Part shown: piece by piece, positions 33,537 through 46,637 of the stretch
Position numbering within the stretch: the first letter of the stretch is position 1
Layout: each line of letters opens with the position of its first letter
NCBI GenBank assembly: GCA_016081115.2
Contig: CM071936.1
Span: 92,805,943-92,869,942, forward strand
Source: Rehmannia glutinosa
Lineage: Eukaryota > Streptophyta > Magnoliopsida > Lamiales > Orobanchaceae
Direction: 5' to 3'
DNA: 64,000 bases
Notes under the pieces: generated by a model
Told to the model about the DNA's origin: nothing
Seen by the model: the letters and a program-made list of their open reading frames with translations, nothing else
The model's database searches: none
Translations under genes and position numbers: made by a program

Positions 33537-36500
33537 TGTCACGCCCCAAACGGGACGCGACGATGATCCACAACTTAAATACAAGTAACCAAACAGTCTA
33601 GACGAATATCATCGAGAACCCAATGAAACAGAGTCAAAATAGCAGCGGAAATAAAATAACATAGGTACAAATTACAGTCCACAATCCATAATCCAAATTA
33701 CATCCTCGAAAATCAACCAACGATAACAACTTAAAATTCAAAGGGTCCTACGCCCTTCAATTACAAACCGGAATGAAAAGAAAATAAAATAGTCTAACAG
33801 CAGTCAAAATAAATGAGTCCATCAATAACAACAAGAAATAGTAAATCCAACAAGCGGAGTACAAGGGCTCAATCCAAGGCCGGTTCAGCATCTTCAATGA
33901 AGTCCTCATCTAAAGGTTAGAAAACAGGTGGGGATGAGACAGAAATCTCAGTGGATGGGGTGATCGTGTGCAAGTGTGGCGATATATAGTTAATGCGAGA
34001 AAACAGTTATATGAAAATGCGTGAGTATGATGCATGAATTCACACACAGTCCACAAGCATCGTGATAAATATATTTAAGTAATATACTTATACAGTTCAA
34101 GAAAACGATTCATGGTCACACAGTGCACTATGTGATTGATCAAGACAGGTAGGATTGCGTACGGAAATGTAACGCCAATCCCATGCAAGGCGATAATGGT
34201 TGCGCACGGATTTGTAGCGCCAACCATGCAAAACAAGTGCTTAGATTGCGCACGGATTTGTAGCGCCAACCAAACGGGTCCGATAACTCCAGAATCGTGT
34301 GGATCGATAAACGATTCCTTCGTTCTTCCTTGTAACTCCCGAGCAAGATGGTCCAAGACTGTCACCTTATCGCTCCATAGGCAAAGACAAATCAACAGTA
34401 GAGCTAGCTAGGCCCGGATTGTCATAATCATGATTATACCTCAAGTACTACGACCCGCTTCCCTTGGACAAACTCCGTCCCTCAGTTGCGGGATTAGGAC
34501 GATGGGGCCGGAAGAGTGGAATAGCAGCCGAGCTGCCCGGTTCCATCCCCGACGTATCCATTCCGACTGTGAGCTCGACACACCAAGTTGACTCAAGCAG
34601 GAAAGTAAATACAAATTCAGGCAGTCAACCAGGCAGTCGAGTATTATTGATTCAGGGAAGCAGTTCAGGAAAATTTTTGAAAAACGCGAGTGGCAATTAT
34701 GGCGTTGGTAGAGTTTTTGGATGAAGATGATTATCGGAAGGATAAGCAATCTTCGATATCTTGAAAGATTAGGTGGAACATAAGTCCCGTTATAGATTCA
34801 AAATCGCAAGGCGAGGAAGTCGCTCCGCGATCGGGTAATAATCGGTCAAATTGATCCGATAAGTCAAGGGTTTTTGGGAGAATAAAATATTTTAATTAAA
34901 TATCCAAATCAGAGGGTCCAGGGCTATTTTAGTAAAATAGAAAATAATTTGAGTTAGGTCCTTTATAAAAGAAAATTTTCAATTTAGCCTCGTTTTGTAA
35001 AAACCAACACTTTTGGGGTTAAAAATTGAATAAATAAATATCCCGACCTTGAAAAATTATGAGGTCAGTTCCTAAAGTCTCCACATTGTCCATAGATTCA
35101 GGTTTTTAAAGTTTTGAGGTCGAGTTTTTATAAAATTCTCATATTGGCCCCAAATTTGTAAAAATTGTCATTTCGGACCTTAAGTTTAAAATATTCGGAA
35201 CTCACAAACCGGAAGGGCTTTTAATGTGAGTCCAGTTGGAAAATGTCACTAAGGCTGGTAGGATATTGGGACAAAAGCAGTTTTTAAAAGAAATAAGTGT
35301 AGGTCCTTTAAATTTTGAAAATATCATTTTGTCCCATTTTGAAATAATTGTCTTTAAGGCTTTTAGGGGTCCAATTGTTATGAAATTTGAACCTTGGGTC
35401 CAAAATATAATTAAGTTATAGTTAAATTAGTATTTCCAGGTGCATAGGCTGCATAAGTCCTGGAAATTTTATTTGGGTCCTCAAGTTTAATCTTTTACAC
35501 TTTAGTCCCTCAATTTTAGTTAAATTACTTTCCAAGCTCTAAACACTTGGATTTTTAGAATACATTTAAAATGTGTCATTCCCAGTACCTTAAGAGTGAA
35601 AATTTCAAAATTTAAAGTTAAGGTCTGGTACAGTTTTTAAATTTGCAAAGTAGCCCTTAAACTTTCAAAATTTTACAATCTAGTCCATGGGCTTTTAAAG
35701 GTTGATTTTATTTATATAAAACTCTTAAAACTTTATTAAAATGTCCAAAAGTCATTTTTGAACCTGAGTACAGTCCCAATTTTTGAAATTTGCAGAGGGG
35801 CCTTTAACTTTCATTTTCTTGCAATTTAGTCCACCAACTTCCCATTTTTACATTTTTAAGTCCAAAATTGAAATTTAATCAATTATGCTCGACTTGTCCA
35901 GGTTATAAATCATCCAAAATATGAATTTTAAAGATCATACACATGCATATCCAATACATACAAGAATTCATCAAATAAAATATTAAATTACATATGCATG
36001 CACCTAAAATTCAATAAATAGCAATTTTGAGCAACTCTTAAGAATTTTCATGATTTGATACATAAACTTGACATGCAATACATAGATTATATATCCCAAG
36101 GCTCATAATCAAAATTTCTACATGCATTTTAATAAAAACACCTAATAGTTGGAAAGTATTTTTCCACCCACCTTAAAATTGGAAATTGTGAAATAAAAGG
36201 ATAAATTTCACAATTTTTGGATGAGGCTTCTTAGGTCAGCCCCTAAGTCAAGAAATATCAAAAATTTGAAGTTAGAAAAATGAGAGAAAAATTAAGGAGA
36301 AAAAGAAGGAGATAAGAAAATGAGAAGGACTACACTTTACCTTGTGTAGTAGGTGATTGGAGACTAGTTGAAGCTTTAAAATTGGGAATTTTGGTTCAAC
36401 TCCAAAATCACCTAAGGTCAGCCCCTATTTCTCAAAAATGAAAAAGGGTTGTCAAAATTTGACAAAAATTTAGGAAGAAGAAGAAAAATACACTAGAGTC

Positions 36501-37606
36501 CATTATCTTACCTTATAGTCTAAATCTTCAAAATTTCCTTCAAGTCTTGAAATCTTCTTCAAGGTGATGTCATAAGCTCTAGTCTTCAAAGTCTTCTAAA
36601 TGTACCTCCAAAATTAAAATTTGAGCTTAAGTTAAGAGGTGAAAAGAGGTAGCTAGAGGATATCAAGATGAAGTAGAGAACAAAATTTCATACCTTGTGA
36701 AGGGGGGGTGTTCGACTTTTTTTGGAGTATAAGGAGGAAAATCTTGAAATTTTTTCTAAGTGTTGAAGAAGAAGTAAGGAGAAAGAGTAGAGAGAGGTAG
36801 GGGGTTTAGAGAGAAGGAGGAGAAATTTGCAAGGTTTGAATGTATTGGTGATAAAATGAAATAAATTTTTGGCACAAAAATGGCCTAATGGCCGTCCAAG
36901 TGAGAGAGAGAGGGAGAGGAACTTTTGTTCAATTTTTGTGTCTTGCATTTTGCCTCTTGCATGGGAGACATTTTGAAGGTAAAAGGTATGGGCATGAGAA
37001 GGTTTGAATGGAATGTTGGAAGACTTCCAACATGTTGGCAAAAATAATATTAAAGAAGTAATGTAAGAGATTATGTGTATAATGTTTGAATTAATGGTAT
37101 AATTATACACAAGATGACTAATATAAAGTGTAGGTGTACAAGAGTTGGATGATATTTTTACTCCAAAAATATCATCATGGCCGTCCATACTAAGGGTATT
37201 ATGGTAATTCCATATTTTTTTTGTCCCAAATTTGATGATAATAGATGAAATATATCAATCTCCAAAATAATTAGTGATTTTCTTGATCACTTATAAGTCT
37301 CATGATCACTTAATCTAAATCAAAATCTTAATTCTATAAGGTAAAAGTCTCTAAAATAAATAGTCTCTTAAAATTCTAAGGTGACTAATACATACAAAAA
37401 TAGTAATAATGATCAATCAAGTGATCATAAATGAGAAATAGAATTAATAAAGATCATGATCACAAGTAATTAAATAAAATGAAATAAAATACAAAATATA
37501 TATATTATTAATAATTACGCGTCAAAGTGACGCGGTAAAATAGTCGATCAAATACATAGGCGACAATAAGAATCAATTATAAGCTCGGAAAAATCGGGGC
37601 TTCGCA
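33537..37606 (-). repeat. 3' LTR of gypsy C (4,070 bp)
   Basis: On the minus strand it opens TGCGAAGCCCCGATTTTTCC (37606) and closes GGGGCGTGACA. One base near the start differs from the TGTGAAG form of the other copies. Reading frames within it (such as 36688-37188) are also open in the other LTR but are low-complexity Ser/Leu-rich frames. Confidence 0.94.
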
Positions 37607-37619
37607 TCCTCCCCTCCTT
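37607..37619 (-). other. Polypurine tract of gypsy C
   Basis: Minus-strand AAGGAGGGGAGGA directly before the 3' LTR, identical to that of A. Confidence 0.9.
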
Positions 37620-37671
37620 AAAAGAATTTGGCCCCCAAATTCTCTTCAGAATAGTTCCGGATATTGATTCC

Positions 37672-38940
37672 TCATGTCTTCTTCCATCTCTCACGTTGCA
37701 TCTTCGTCTCTGTTGTGGTTCTGCCACACCACTTTAACCATCGGAATTTCTCTTTTACGCAAATCAAGCCGTCGATTCTGCGATCAATGATCCGAATCGG
37801 TCTCTCGGTGTAGGATAGATTTTCCATTAGAGGAGGAGTATCTTGGTGATGATATGCTCGGGATCCGGTTGATACTTCTTGGCCTCGACACGTGGAATAC
37901 ATCATGCATTCCGCGCATATGGTTTGGTAGCTCGAGTCGGTAGGCTAACTTCCCGATCCTCTGTAAAATCTTGTAAGGTCCAACATATCTCGGACTCAAC
38001 TTGCCTCCTTTCTTCGGATTGATTAATCCTTTCCGTGGTGAGAGTTTGAGAAATACTTCATCCCCGACTTCAAATTCCAAATTCTTTCTTCTCTTGTCCG
38101 CGTAACTCTTTTGGCGGCTTTGAGCTGTGCGAATCCGCTCCTTGATCAGCTTGACCTTCTCCGTGGCTTCCTGAACTAAGTCAACCTTTGGAATCGAGGG
38201 TGACTTTCGTTTCTCTTTCGGAGTCCATTGGTCATCAATCTCCCAGTGTAGTGGGGATCTACATTTTTGCCCATATAATGCCTCGTAGGGTGCCATCCCA
38301 ATCGTGGCCTGATAACTGTTATTGTAGGCGAACTCGGCTAATGGTAAGTGCGAATCCCAACTTCCTTGAAAATCCAATGTGCAGGCTCGCAACATATCTT
38401 CAAGGGTTTGAATCGTTCGCTCAGACTGTCCATCGGTTTGTGGATGTGCTGTTGTGCTGAAACTTAGCGAGGTACCCAATTCCTCGTGCAAGCACTTTCA
38501 AAATCTGGAGACAAACCTCGGGTCTCTGTCGGATACTATGTCGACTGGTACTCCATGCAGTCGAATGATTTCTCGAATATAAATGCGGCAAGTTTCGCAA
38601 GCTATCGTTTTCTTGATGGGTAAAAAGTGTGCAAATTTCGTGAGTCGGTCTACAACTACCCAAATAGCATCATGGCCTCCTCTGGTCTTTGGTAGATCCG
38701 TCACGAAGTCCATCGTTATGTATTCCCATTTCCACTCGGGAATTCTCAATGGTTGTAGTAAACCAGATGGTCATTGGTGTTCGCTTTTACTCATTGACAA
38801 GTCAAACATCTCGCAATAGCGTCGCTTACCTGGTTCTTCATGTTTACCCACCAATAACTCCGTTTCAAATCCTTATACATCTTGTTTCATCCAGGGGTGT
38901 ATAGTGTATTTTGAACGGTGTGCCTCGCTAGATTTTATTC
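37672..38940 (-). pseudogene. gypsy integrase with chromodomain-like tail (element C), broken
   Basis: The zinc-finger part (38750-38940) is badly degraded. The core is clear: WKWEYITMDFVTDLPKTRGG (first Asp), HGVPVDIVSDRDPRFVSRF (second Asp), then a stop where Trp is expected (38496-38498), and AHPQTDGQSERTIQTLEDML (Glu). The DNA-binding end (VGDEVFLKLSPRKG, SPRYVGPYKILQRIG) follows. The tail changes frame to TERPIRIIDRRID and ends out of frame. All three catalytic residues survive as sequence, but not in one frame. Confidence 0.88.
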
Positions 38941-40384
38941 CTAACTGTTCATCATTCTAAGACACGCACTCGATTCGGAATCGATAACTCCATCTTCAGG
39001 TACCGAGAATTCTGATCTTTCTCCTTTAAGTATATTTTCCTTCAGTTTTTGAAGATGTGCATCTTTCTCTTGTGCTTCTTTGATCTCTTTCAGCAGATTG
39101 GGTTTAACCGAAATGTTAGCACACGAAAGCTGAGTATTGGTTCTCGTCAGATTCCAATTGCTCAGCTCTTCTAATGATTCCCACTCTCGAATCATAAGCC
39201 TGGCTAAGCTCGCCTTTCTGCTTAGAGCGTCTGCTACGACATTAGCTTTCCCGGGATGGTATTGAATATCAAAGTGATAGTCCACAATCAATTCCATCCA
39301 CCTCCGTTGCCTCAAATTGAGGTCTTTCTGGGAGAATAGGTACTTCAAGCTCTTTTGATCCATGAAAATCGTGAATGTTGCTCCGTAGAGATAGTGTCTC
39401 CATTTCTTCAACACGAACACTATGGCTGCCAATTCCAAGTCATGCGTTGGATAATTGGCTTCATACGGCTTGAGTTTTCGGGATGCATAAGCGATAACCT
39501 TTCCTTCCTGCATGAGCACTGCTCCTAGTCCTTCTTTTGATGCATCACTGTAGACGACAAAGTTTTCTATTCCCTTTGGAAGGGCTAAGATTGGAGCTGT
39601 AGTAAGTCGTTTCTTCAGCTCTTGGAAACTCGCCTCGCATTTATCATTCCACTCAAACTTGACTTGCTTCTGGGTTAGTCGAGTGAGTGGTCCGGCTATC
39701 TTGGAGAAATCTTGGATAAATCTTCGATAATATCCAGCTAGTCCTAGGAAACTCCTGATTTCCGTTATAGACTCGGGTTGTTTCCATTCAATTACTGTAT
39801 GTACCTTCGAAGGATCTACTGCAATCCCAGTGCCGGATACTATGTGTCCAAAGAACGCGACTTCACTAAGCCAAAATTCGCACTTGCTGAATTTGGCATA
39901 CAGCTTATGCTCTCGTAGTATCTCCAAAACGATTTTGGATGAGCGTTCATGCTCTTCTCTAGACTTAGAGTATACGAGTATGTCATCAATGAATATCACT
40001 ACGAATTGATCCAAATAAGGTTGGAAGACTCGATGCATCAGGTCCATAAATGTTGTTGGTGCATTCGTCAGACCGAAAGGCATCACTACAAACTCGCAGT
40101 GTCCATATTGGGTTTGAAATGCAGTTTTGGAAATGTCTTCTTCGCGGATCTTCAGTTGGTAATATCCTTGTTGTAAATCAAACTTCGAGTACACCGTCGC
40201 TCCTTGAAGTTGATCAAATAGTTAGTCTATCCTCGGGAGGGGATATTTGTTCTTGATGGTCACGCTATTAAGACCACGATAATCTATACACGCTTTAATG
40301 TGCCATCTTTCTTCTTGACAAAAAAGACACAAGTGCTCCCCACGAGAGACATACTCGGTCGGATAAATCCCACATCCATCGGTT
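38941..40384 (-). pseudogene. gypsy reverse transcriptase and RNase H (element C)
   Basis: The long frame 40194-38941 has RT from VYSKFDLQQGYYQLKIREED, through VVMPFGLTNAPTTFMDLM, to the catalytic FIDDILVYS, then GLAGYYRRFIQDFSKIAGPL. RNase H follows: VVYSDASKEGLGAVLMQ, YEANYPTHDLELAAIVF and the end ADALSRKA. The RT N-terminus (40195-40384) is split by stops (a KDGTLKRV|stop|IDYRGLNSVTI pattern and RID|stop). The end of this frame runs to a stop before the degraded integrase finger. Confidence 0.92.
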
Positions 40385-41146
40385 TTAGAATTGCGTCTTC
40401 AACTCTTGTAACTCAAGAAGAGCCATTCTATATGGGGTTCTAGTGATCGGGGCAGTCCCCAGTAACACCTCGATGGTGAACTCGACTTCCCTATCTGGAG
40501 GGACAGTGGTGAGTTCTTGTGGAAATACATCCGTGTATTCTGATACTATAGGTATTTGGTTAATGTGTGTATCAACCGTGAGTTTGTTAATTACAAACGC
40601 CAAGTACCCTTGAGCCCCTCTAGTGATCGCCTTCCTTGCTTTCATTGCTGAAATGATTGGGGCAATCTTAACTCGTGCCCTTCCCAAAATTTCCACTTCG
40701 GGTTTTCTAGGTTCACATAGTTTAATGGACTTGTTATGGCAGTCCATTTGTGCATGGTGTGCAGACAACCAGTTCATTCCCAATATCACGTCGTATTCGG
40801 ATATAGGTAATAAGATTAAATCGGCAGGAAAATTTATCTCATTAATCTTAACTTCGCATGCATTATAGATAATATTTGTTATCTGACTTGCACCCATAGG
40901 AGTTGACACTTCTAGACATATAGGCATATGTTCCATGCATGCATGCAGTTTGTGTACAAAATGCGGTGTAACGAATGAATGCGTTGATCCAGGGTCGAAC
41001 AATATTTTAGCGTAGTGGTTAGATACTAGAAGCGTACCTTCCACCACATCTGTTGCCTCCGGAGCCTCCTGTCCGGCTAGTGCAAATGCTCGAGCAAGCA
41101 TCTTTGCCCGATTACCTTGGCCATTTCCCGGCTTCTGCGGCTGCAT
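40385..41146 (-). pseudogene. gypsy aspartic protease and linker to RT (element C)
   Basis: The retropepsin-like region shows ILFDPGSTHSFVTPHFVHKL (active site DPG in place of the commoner DSG/DTG) and YDVILGMNWLSAHHAQMDC. A linker with YTDVFPQELTTVPPDREVEF leads to the RT. It begins one codon after the gag stop and in the same frame, so gag and pol differ by a single TAA. It ends at a shift before the RT N-terminus. Confidence 0.87.
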
Positions 41147-42176
41147 TTATTTGGTTCGGTCCTCGTACTTTAGGCAATCTTTCAGCTGGTGTTGATTACT
41201 ACCACAGCGCAAACACCTTCCTTGTTTACGCCAACAGTCATTGGTAGTATGTCCCGGTTTCTGGCAATATGCACACAATTGACCCGACTTTCCTTGTACT
41301 AGTCCCTTTCCTTTATCTGTCTTATTAACTGGTCCCTTCTGAAACTTAGCAGGCGGTTTATATGGTTGTCCCACAGCTATCCTCTTAAGACTGTTCGATG
41401 GCCTACTCTGCTGAATCTGTCCAATACGGTTCAGTCCTGACTCGATGCGGAGAGCTGCCTTTACCGCGGATGAGTAGGTTGTTAGTTCAATAGTCAACAG
41501 TTGTTTCTGAAGTTCCAGTTTCAATCCTCGAGTGAACTTGTAAAGCTTATCCTCTTCGGTACTGATTGTCCCCAGAGCATACTTGGACAATCGGTGAAAT
41601 TCAGACTCGTACTGAGCTACAATCATGTTCCCTTGCCTCATCTGTGGAATTCATCTCGGCGCGCCTCTTTCACAACCTGTGGAATGTACTGTTCATTGAA
41701 CTCGGCCAAGAAATTTCCCCATGTTCTGGCTACCCAGTCCTGTTCCCATCTTTTTTCAATCGCCTTTCCACGAGTCTCTCTAGCCGATTCCAGCATTTAA
41801 ATACGGCGAGCGTGACTTTCTGCTCATCTGAGTATTGGAGAGCATTGAAGATATTCTCCAATTTCTCTACCCATTCTTCTGCCTTTAAATCGTCCGGCTC
41901 TCCTAGGAAGGTTGGTGGGTCGAACCCTAGAAATCGCTCCAACGTGCGATCGTTCACCTCTCTGGCTGGTTCGGGAGCACGGGGTTGAGGCTATGCCTGT
42001 TGCCTCATGAAAACCAGTATTTGTTGTAGGGCCTGCGCAGTCAAGTTGTCCCCTGCAGCAGGTGGAGGAGGTGGTGGTAATTCAGGGGAGGGTACCCGGT
42101 CCCTGGGTACGTCGTCATCCCCTCGTGGAATGCGGCGAGGTCTCCCACGTCCTCGATGTTCGGCCATTTTGATCAA
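41147..42176 (-). pseudogene. gypsy gag with two CCHC knuckles (element C)
   Basis: It starts at the ATG of MAEHRGRGRPRRIPRGDDDV (about 42167), followed by SPELPPPPPP and LTAQALQQILVFMRQQA, then a stop near 41991. The gag domain continues in 41957-41730 (TLERFLGFDPPTFLGEPDD, WVEKLENIFNALQYSDEQKV). It then shifts, reappears as QGNMIVAQYESEFHRLSKYA, and ends with two zinc knuckles, CAYCQKPGHTTNDC and CLRCGSNQHQLKDC. The second lacks the usual Gly-His spacing. The last codons EDRTK are followed by TAA and then, in frame, by the protease. Confidence 0.88.
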
Positions 42177-42457
42177 ACAAAACTAAGGCGGATCAGTCAA
42201 AGGTAGAGGAAAGATAAGAAGAGAATAAGGAAAGAATGAATAAAGGAAATCAGTCAAGAATCAACTAAGTCAAGACAAGTATGACTATGGAATCTCAAAA
42301 TATGCGTTATAACTTAGTTCCAATATCAATAAGGCGGTTCTATGCTAATTTGAAATCGATTTCATACTTAATTGGTCAAGTCGCGGTACTACCCAAAACA
42401 CAGACTGAGGGTCCTATCCTGGGTCAGCTCGGTGTAAGTTTCCATCTTACTAGCCGA

Positions 42458-42469
42458 GCTCTGATACCA
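42458..42469 (-). other. Primer binding site of gypsy C (tRNA-iMet)
   Basis: Minus-strand TGGTATCAGAGC, a perfect initiator-Met match, seven bases after the LTR end. The leader from here to gag (about 280 bases) is almost the same as the leader of A up to its extra frame. Confidence 0.92.
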
Positions 42470-42476
42470 CTCTAAC

Positions 42477-45400
42477 TGTCACGCCCCAAACGGGACTCGA
42501 CGATGATCCACAACTTAAATACAAGTAACCAAACAGTCTAGACGAATATCATCGAGAACCCAATGAAACAGTGAGAAAACAGTTATATGAAACGTGTGAG
42601 TATGATGCATGAATTTACACACAGTCCACAAGCGTCGTGATAAATATATTTAAGTAATATACTTATACAGTTCAAGAAAAGCGATTCATGGTCACACAGC
42701 ACTATGTGATTCAGTCAAGACAGGTAGGATTGCGTACGGAAATGTAACGCCAATCCCATGCAAGGCAGATAATGGTTGCGTACAGATTTGTAGCGCCAAC
42801 CATGCAAAACAAGTAGCGGTGGCGTACGGTTTTGTAGCGCCAACCAAACGGGTCTGATAACTCCGGAATCGTGTGGATCAGATAGCGATTCCTTCGTTCT
42901 TCCTTGTAAGTCCCCGAGCAAGATGGTCCAAGACTTGTCACCTTATCGCTCCATAGGCAAAGACAAATCCACAGTAGAGCTAACTAGGCCTGGATTGTCA
43001 TAATCATGATTATACCTCAAGTACTACGACCCGCTTCCCATGGACAAACTCCGTCCCTCAGTTGCGGGATTAGGACGATGGGGAAGAGTGGAATAGCAGC
43101 CGAGCTGCCCGGTTCCATCCCCAACGTATCCATTCCGACTGTGAGCTCGACACACAAAGTTGACTCAAGCAGGAAAGTAAATACAAATTGTGCAAATCAA
43201 CCAGGCAAATGAGTATTATTGATTGAGGAAGCGATTCAGAAAATTTTTGAAAAATGCGAGTGGCAATTATGGCGTTGGTGGAGTTTTTGGATGAAGATGA
43301 TTATCGGAAGGATAAGCAACCTTCGATATCTTGAAAGATTAGGTGGAACATAAGTCCCATTATAGATTCAAAATCGCAAGGCGAGGAAGTCGCTCCGCGA
43401 TCGGGTATTAATCGGTCAAATTGATCCGATAAGTCAAGGGTTTTTGGGAGAATAAAATATTTTAATTAAATCTCCAAATCAGAGGATCCAGGCTATTTTA
43501 GTAAAATAGAAAATAATTTGAGTTAGGTCCTTTACAAAAGAAAATTTTCAATTTAGCCCCGTTTTGTAAAAACCAACACTTTTGGGGTTAAAAATTGAAT
43601 AAATAAATATCCCGACCTTGAAAAATTATGAGGTCAGTTCCTAAAGTCTCCACATTGTCCAGAGATTCAGGTTTTTAAAGTTTTGAGGTCGAGTTTTTAT
43701 AAAATTCTCATATTGGCCCCAAATTTGTAAAAATTGTCATTTCGGAACTTAAGTTTAAAATATTCGGAACTCACAAACCGGAAGGGCTTTTAATGTGAGT
43801 CCAGTTGGAAAATGTCACTAAGGCTGGTAGGATATTGGGACAAAAGCAGTTTTTAAAAGAAATAAGTGTAGGTCCTTTAACTTTTGAAAATATCATTTTT
43901 GTCCCATTTTGAAATAATTGCCTTTAAGGCTTTTAGGGATCCAATTGTTATGAAATTTGAACCTTGGGTCCAAAATATAATTAAGTTATAGTTAAATTAG
44001 TATTTTTAGGTGCATGGGCTGCATAAGTCCTGGAAATTTTATTTGGGTCCTCAAGTTCAATCTTTTACACTTTAGTCCTTCAATTTTAGTAAAATTACTT
44101 TCCAAGCTCTAAACACTTGGATTTTTGGAATAGAATTAAAATGTATCATTCCCAGTACCTTAAGAGTGAAAATTTCAAAATTTAAAGTTAAGGTCTGGTA
44201 CAGTTTTTAAATTTGCAAAGTAGCCCTTAAACTTTCAAAATTTTACAATCTAGTCCTTGGGCTTTTAAAGGTTGATTTTATTTATCTAAAACTCTTAAAA
44301 CTTTATTAAAATGTCAAAAGTCATTTTTGAACCTTAGTACAGTCCAAATGTTTGAAATTTGCAGAGGGGTCCTTTATCTTTCATTTTCTTGCAATTTAGT
44401 CCACCAACTTTCCATTTTTACATTTTTAAGTCCAAAATTGAAATTTAATCAATTATGCTCGACTTGTCCAGGTTATAAGTCATCCAAAACATGAATTTTA
44501 AAGATCATACACATGCATATCCAATAAATACAAGAATTCATCAAATAAAACATTAAATTGCACATGCATGCACCTAAAATTCAATAAATAGCAATTTTGA
44601 GCAACTCTTGAGAATTTTCATGATTTGATACATAAAACTGACATGCAATACATAGATTATATATCTCAAGGCTCATAATCAAAATTTCTACATGCATTTT
44701 AATAAAAACACCTAATAGTTGGAAAGTATTTTTCCACCCACCATAAAATTGGAAATTGTGAAATAAAAGGATAAATTTCACAATTTTAGGATGAGGCATC
44801 TTAGGTCAGCCCCTAAGTCAAGAAATATCAAAAATTTGAAGTTAGAAAAATGAGAGAAAAATTAAGGAGAAAAAGAAGGAGATAAGAAAATGAGAAGGAC
44901 TACACTTTACCTTGTGTAGTAGGTGATTGGAGACTAGTTGAAGCTTTAAAATTGGGAATTTTGGTTCAACTCCAAAATCACCTAAGGTCAGCCCCTATTT
45001 CTCAAAAATGAAAAAGGGTTGTCAAAATTTGACAAAAATTTAGGAAGAAGAAGCAAAATACACTAGAGTCCATTATCTGACCTTATAATCTAAATCTTCA
45101 AAATTTCCTTCAAGTCTTGAAATCTTTTTCAAGGTGATGTCAAGCTCTAGTCTTCAAAGTCTTCTAAATGTACCTCCAAAATTAAAATTTGAGCTTAAGT
45201 TAAGAGGTGAAAAGAGGCAGCTAGAGGATATCAAGATGAAATAGAGAACAAAATTTCATACCTTGTGAAGGGGGGTGTTCGACTCTTTTTGGAGTATAAG
45301 GAGGAAAATCTTGAAGTTTTTTCTAAGTGTTGAAGAAGAAGTAAGGAGAAAGAGTAGAGAGAGGTAGGGGGTTTAGAGAGAAGGGGGAGAAATTTGCAAG

Positions 45401-46175
45401 GTTTGAATGTATTGGTGATAAAATGAAATGAATTTTTGGCACAAAAATGGCCTAATGGCCGTCCAAGTGAGAGAGAGAGGGAGAGGAATTTTTGTTCAAT
45501 TTTTGTGTCTTGCATTTTGCCTCTTGCATGGGAGACATTTTGAAGGTCAAAGGTATGGGCATGAGAAGGTTTGAATGGAATGTTGGAAGACTTCCAACAT
45601 GTTGGCAAAAATAATATTAAAGAAGTAATGTAAGAGATGATGTGTATAATATTTGAATTAATGGTATAATTATACACAAGATGACTAATATAAGGTGTAG
45701 GTATACAAGAGTTGGATGATATTTGTACTCCAAAAATATCATCATGGCCGTCCATACTAAGGGTATTATGGTAATTCCATATATTTTTTTTTGTCCCAAA
45801 TTTGATGATAATAGATGAAATATATCAATCTCCAAAATAATTAGTGATTTTCTTGATCACTTATAAGTCTCATGATCACTTAATCTAAATCAAAATCTTA
45901 ATTCTATAAGGTAAAAGTCTCTAAAATAAATAGTCTCTTAAAATTCTAAGGTGACTAATACATACAAAAATAGTAATAATGATCAATCAAGTGATCATAA
46001 ATGAGAAATAGAATTAATAAAGATCATGATCACAAGTAATTAAATAAAATGAAATATAATACAAAATATATATATTATTAATAATTACCTGTCAAAGTGA
46101 CGCGGTAAAATAGTCGATCAAATACATAGGCGACAATAAGAATCAATTATAAGCTCGAAAAATCGGGGCTTCACA
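42477..46175 (-). repeat. 5' LTR of gypsy C (3,699 bp)
   Basis: On the minus strand it opens TGTGAAGCCCCGATTTTTCG and closes GGGGCGTGACA. It lacks about 371 bp present in the other LTR; the join lies near 42572, where AATGAAACAG runs into TGAGAAAACAG. Otherwise it aligns end to end with only scattered substitutions. Confidence 0.94.
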
Positions 46176-46400
46176 ATAATTAATTGTACATCATTGTGAG
46201 TAAATCACAATGGAATGAAAAGCGCGAACAATCGTAACATGAAATCCCATAAAAATCTCTGGGATTGAATGGTGTACAATTAGTTATACAATGATGCACT
46301 GTTAGATATAAAATGGTATACAGTCGGTTATTAAATGGTGTACAGTTCAGCTATTAAAATGGTGCGCAATTCAGTTATGGAAATGTGATATTAATCAACC
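46176..46400. repeat. Right arm of the foldback repeat
   Basis: GGTGTACAATTAGTTATACA, ATGATGCACTGTTAGATATA and ATTAAATGGTGTACAGTTCA are the reverse complement of phrases at 33160-33530. Before them (46181-46260) is a short non-repeated centre. Together with 32890-33536 this was one palindromic sequence before gypsy C arrived. Confidence 0.85.
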
Positions 46401-46581
46401 CATTGATTTTAGGGGCGTGATACATGTCATTTTGCTAGTTACTATTATGTCCTTTTTACCTATTAATTAATTGATAAATCAGTTATTTTTAATAGCAATC
46501 TAGACCATTGAATAAAAGGTGTGGATGGATTGGATTAATCCACACTGCCACACGGTAAGCCCCCTGTCACATTTGATCCTA

Positions 46582-46584
<3 letters not shown>

Positions 46585-46626
<42 letters not shown>
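46585..46626. repeat. (AT)n microsatellite
   Basis: About 20 uninterrupted AT units followed by GTATGTATGTA. Confidence 0.95.

Positions 46627-46637
<11 letters not shown>

Larger units (their letters stand above)
33537..46175 (-). mobile_element. Ty3/gypsy chromovirus-like LTR retrotransposon C, ends complete (12,639 bp)
   Basis: The pentamer ATAAT lies on both sides (33532-33536 and 46176-46180), so both ends are original. LTRs are 4,070 and 3,699 bp; a deletion of about 371 bp in the right one explains the difference. Internal order on the minus strand is gag, protease, RT, RNase H, integrase with chromodomain-like tail, polypurine tract. This is the gypsy order and fits the Tekay/Del group, which also has long LTRs. 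The frames have several stops and shifts, so it is inactive now. Confidence 0.95.

Noticed and set aside
45231..45755. 174-residue minus-strand frame in the gypsy LTR (similar frames at 36688-37188 and 7847-8368)
   Set aside because: It lies wholly in LTR sequence, is Ser/Leu/Phe-rich from CT-rich repeats, changes length and frame between LTR copies, and matches no family.
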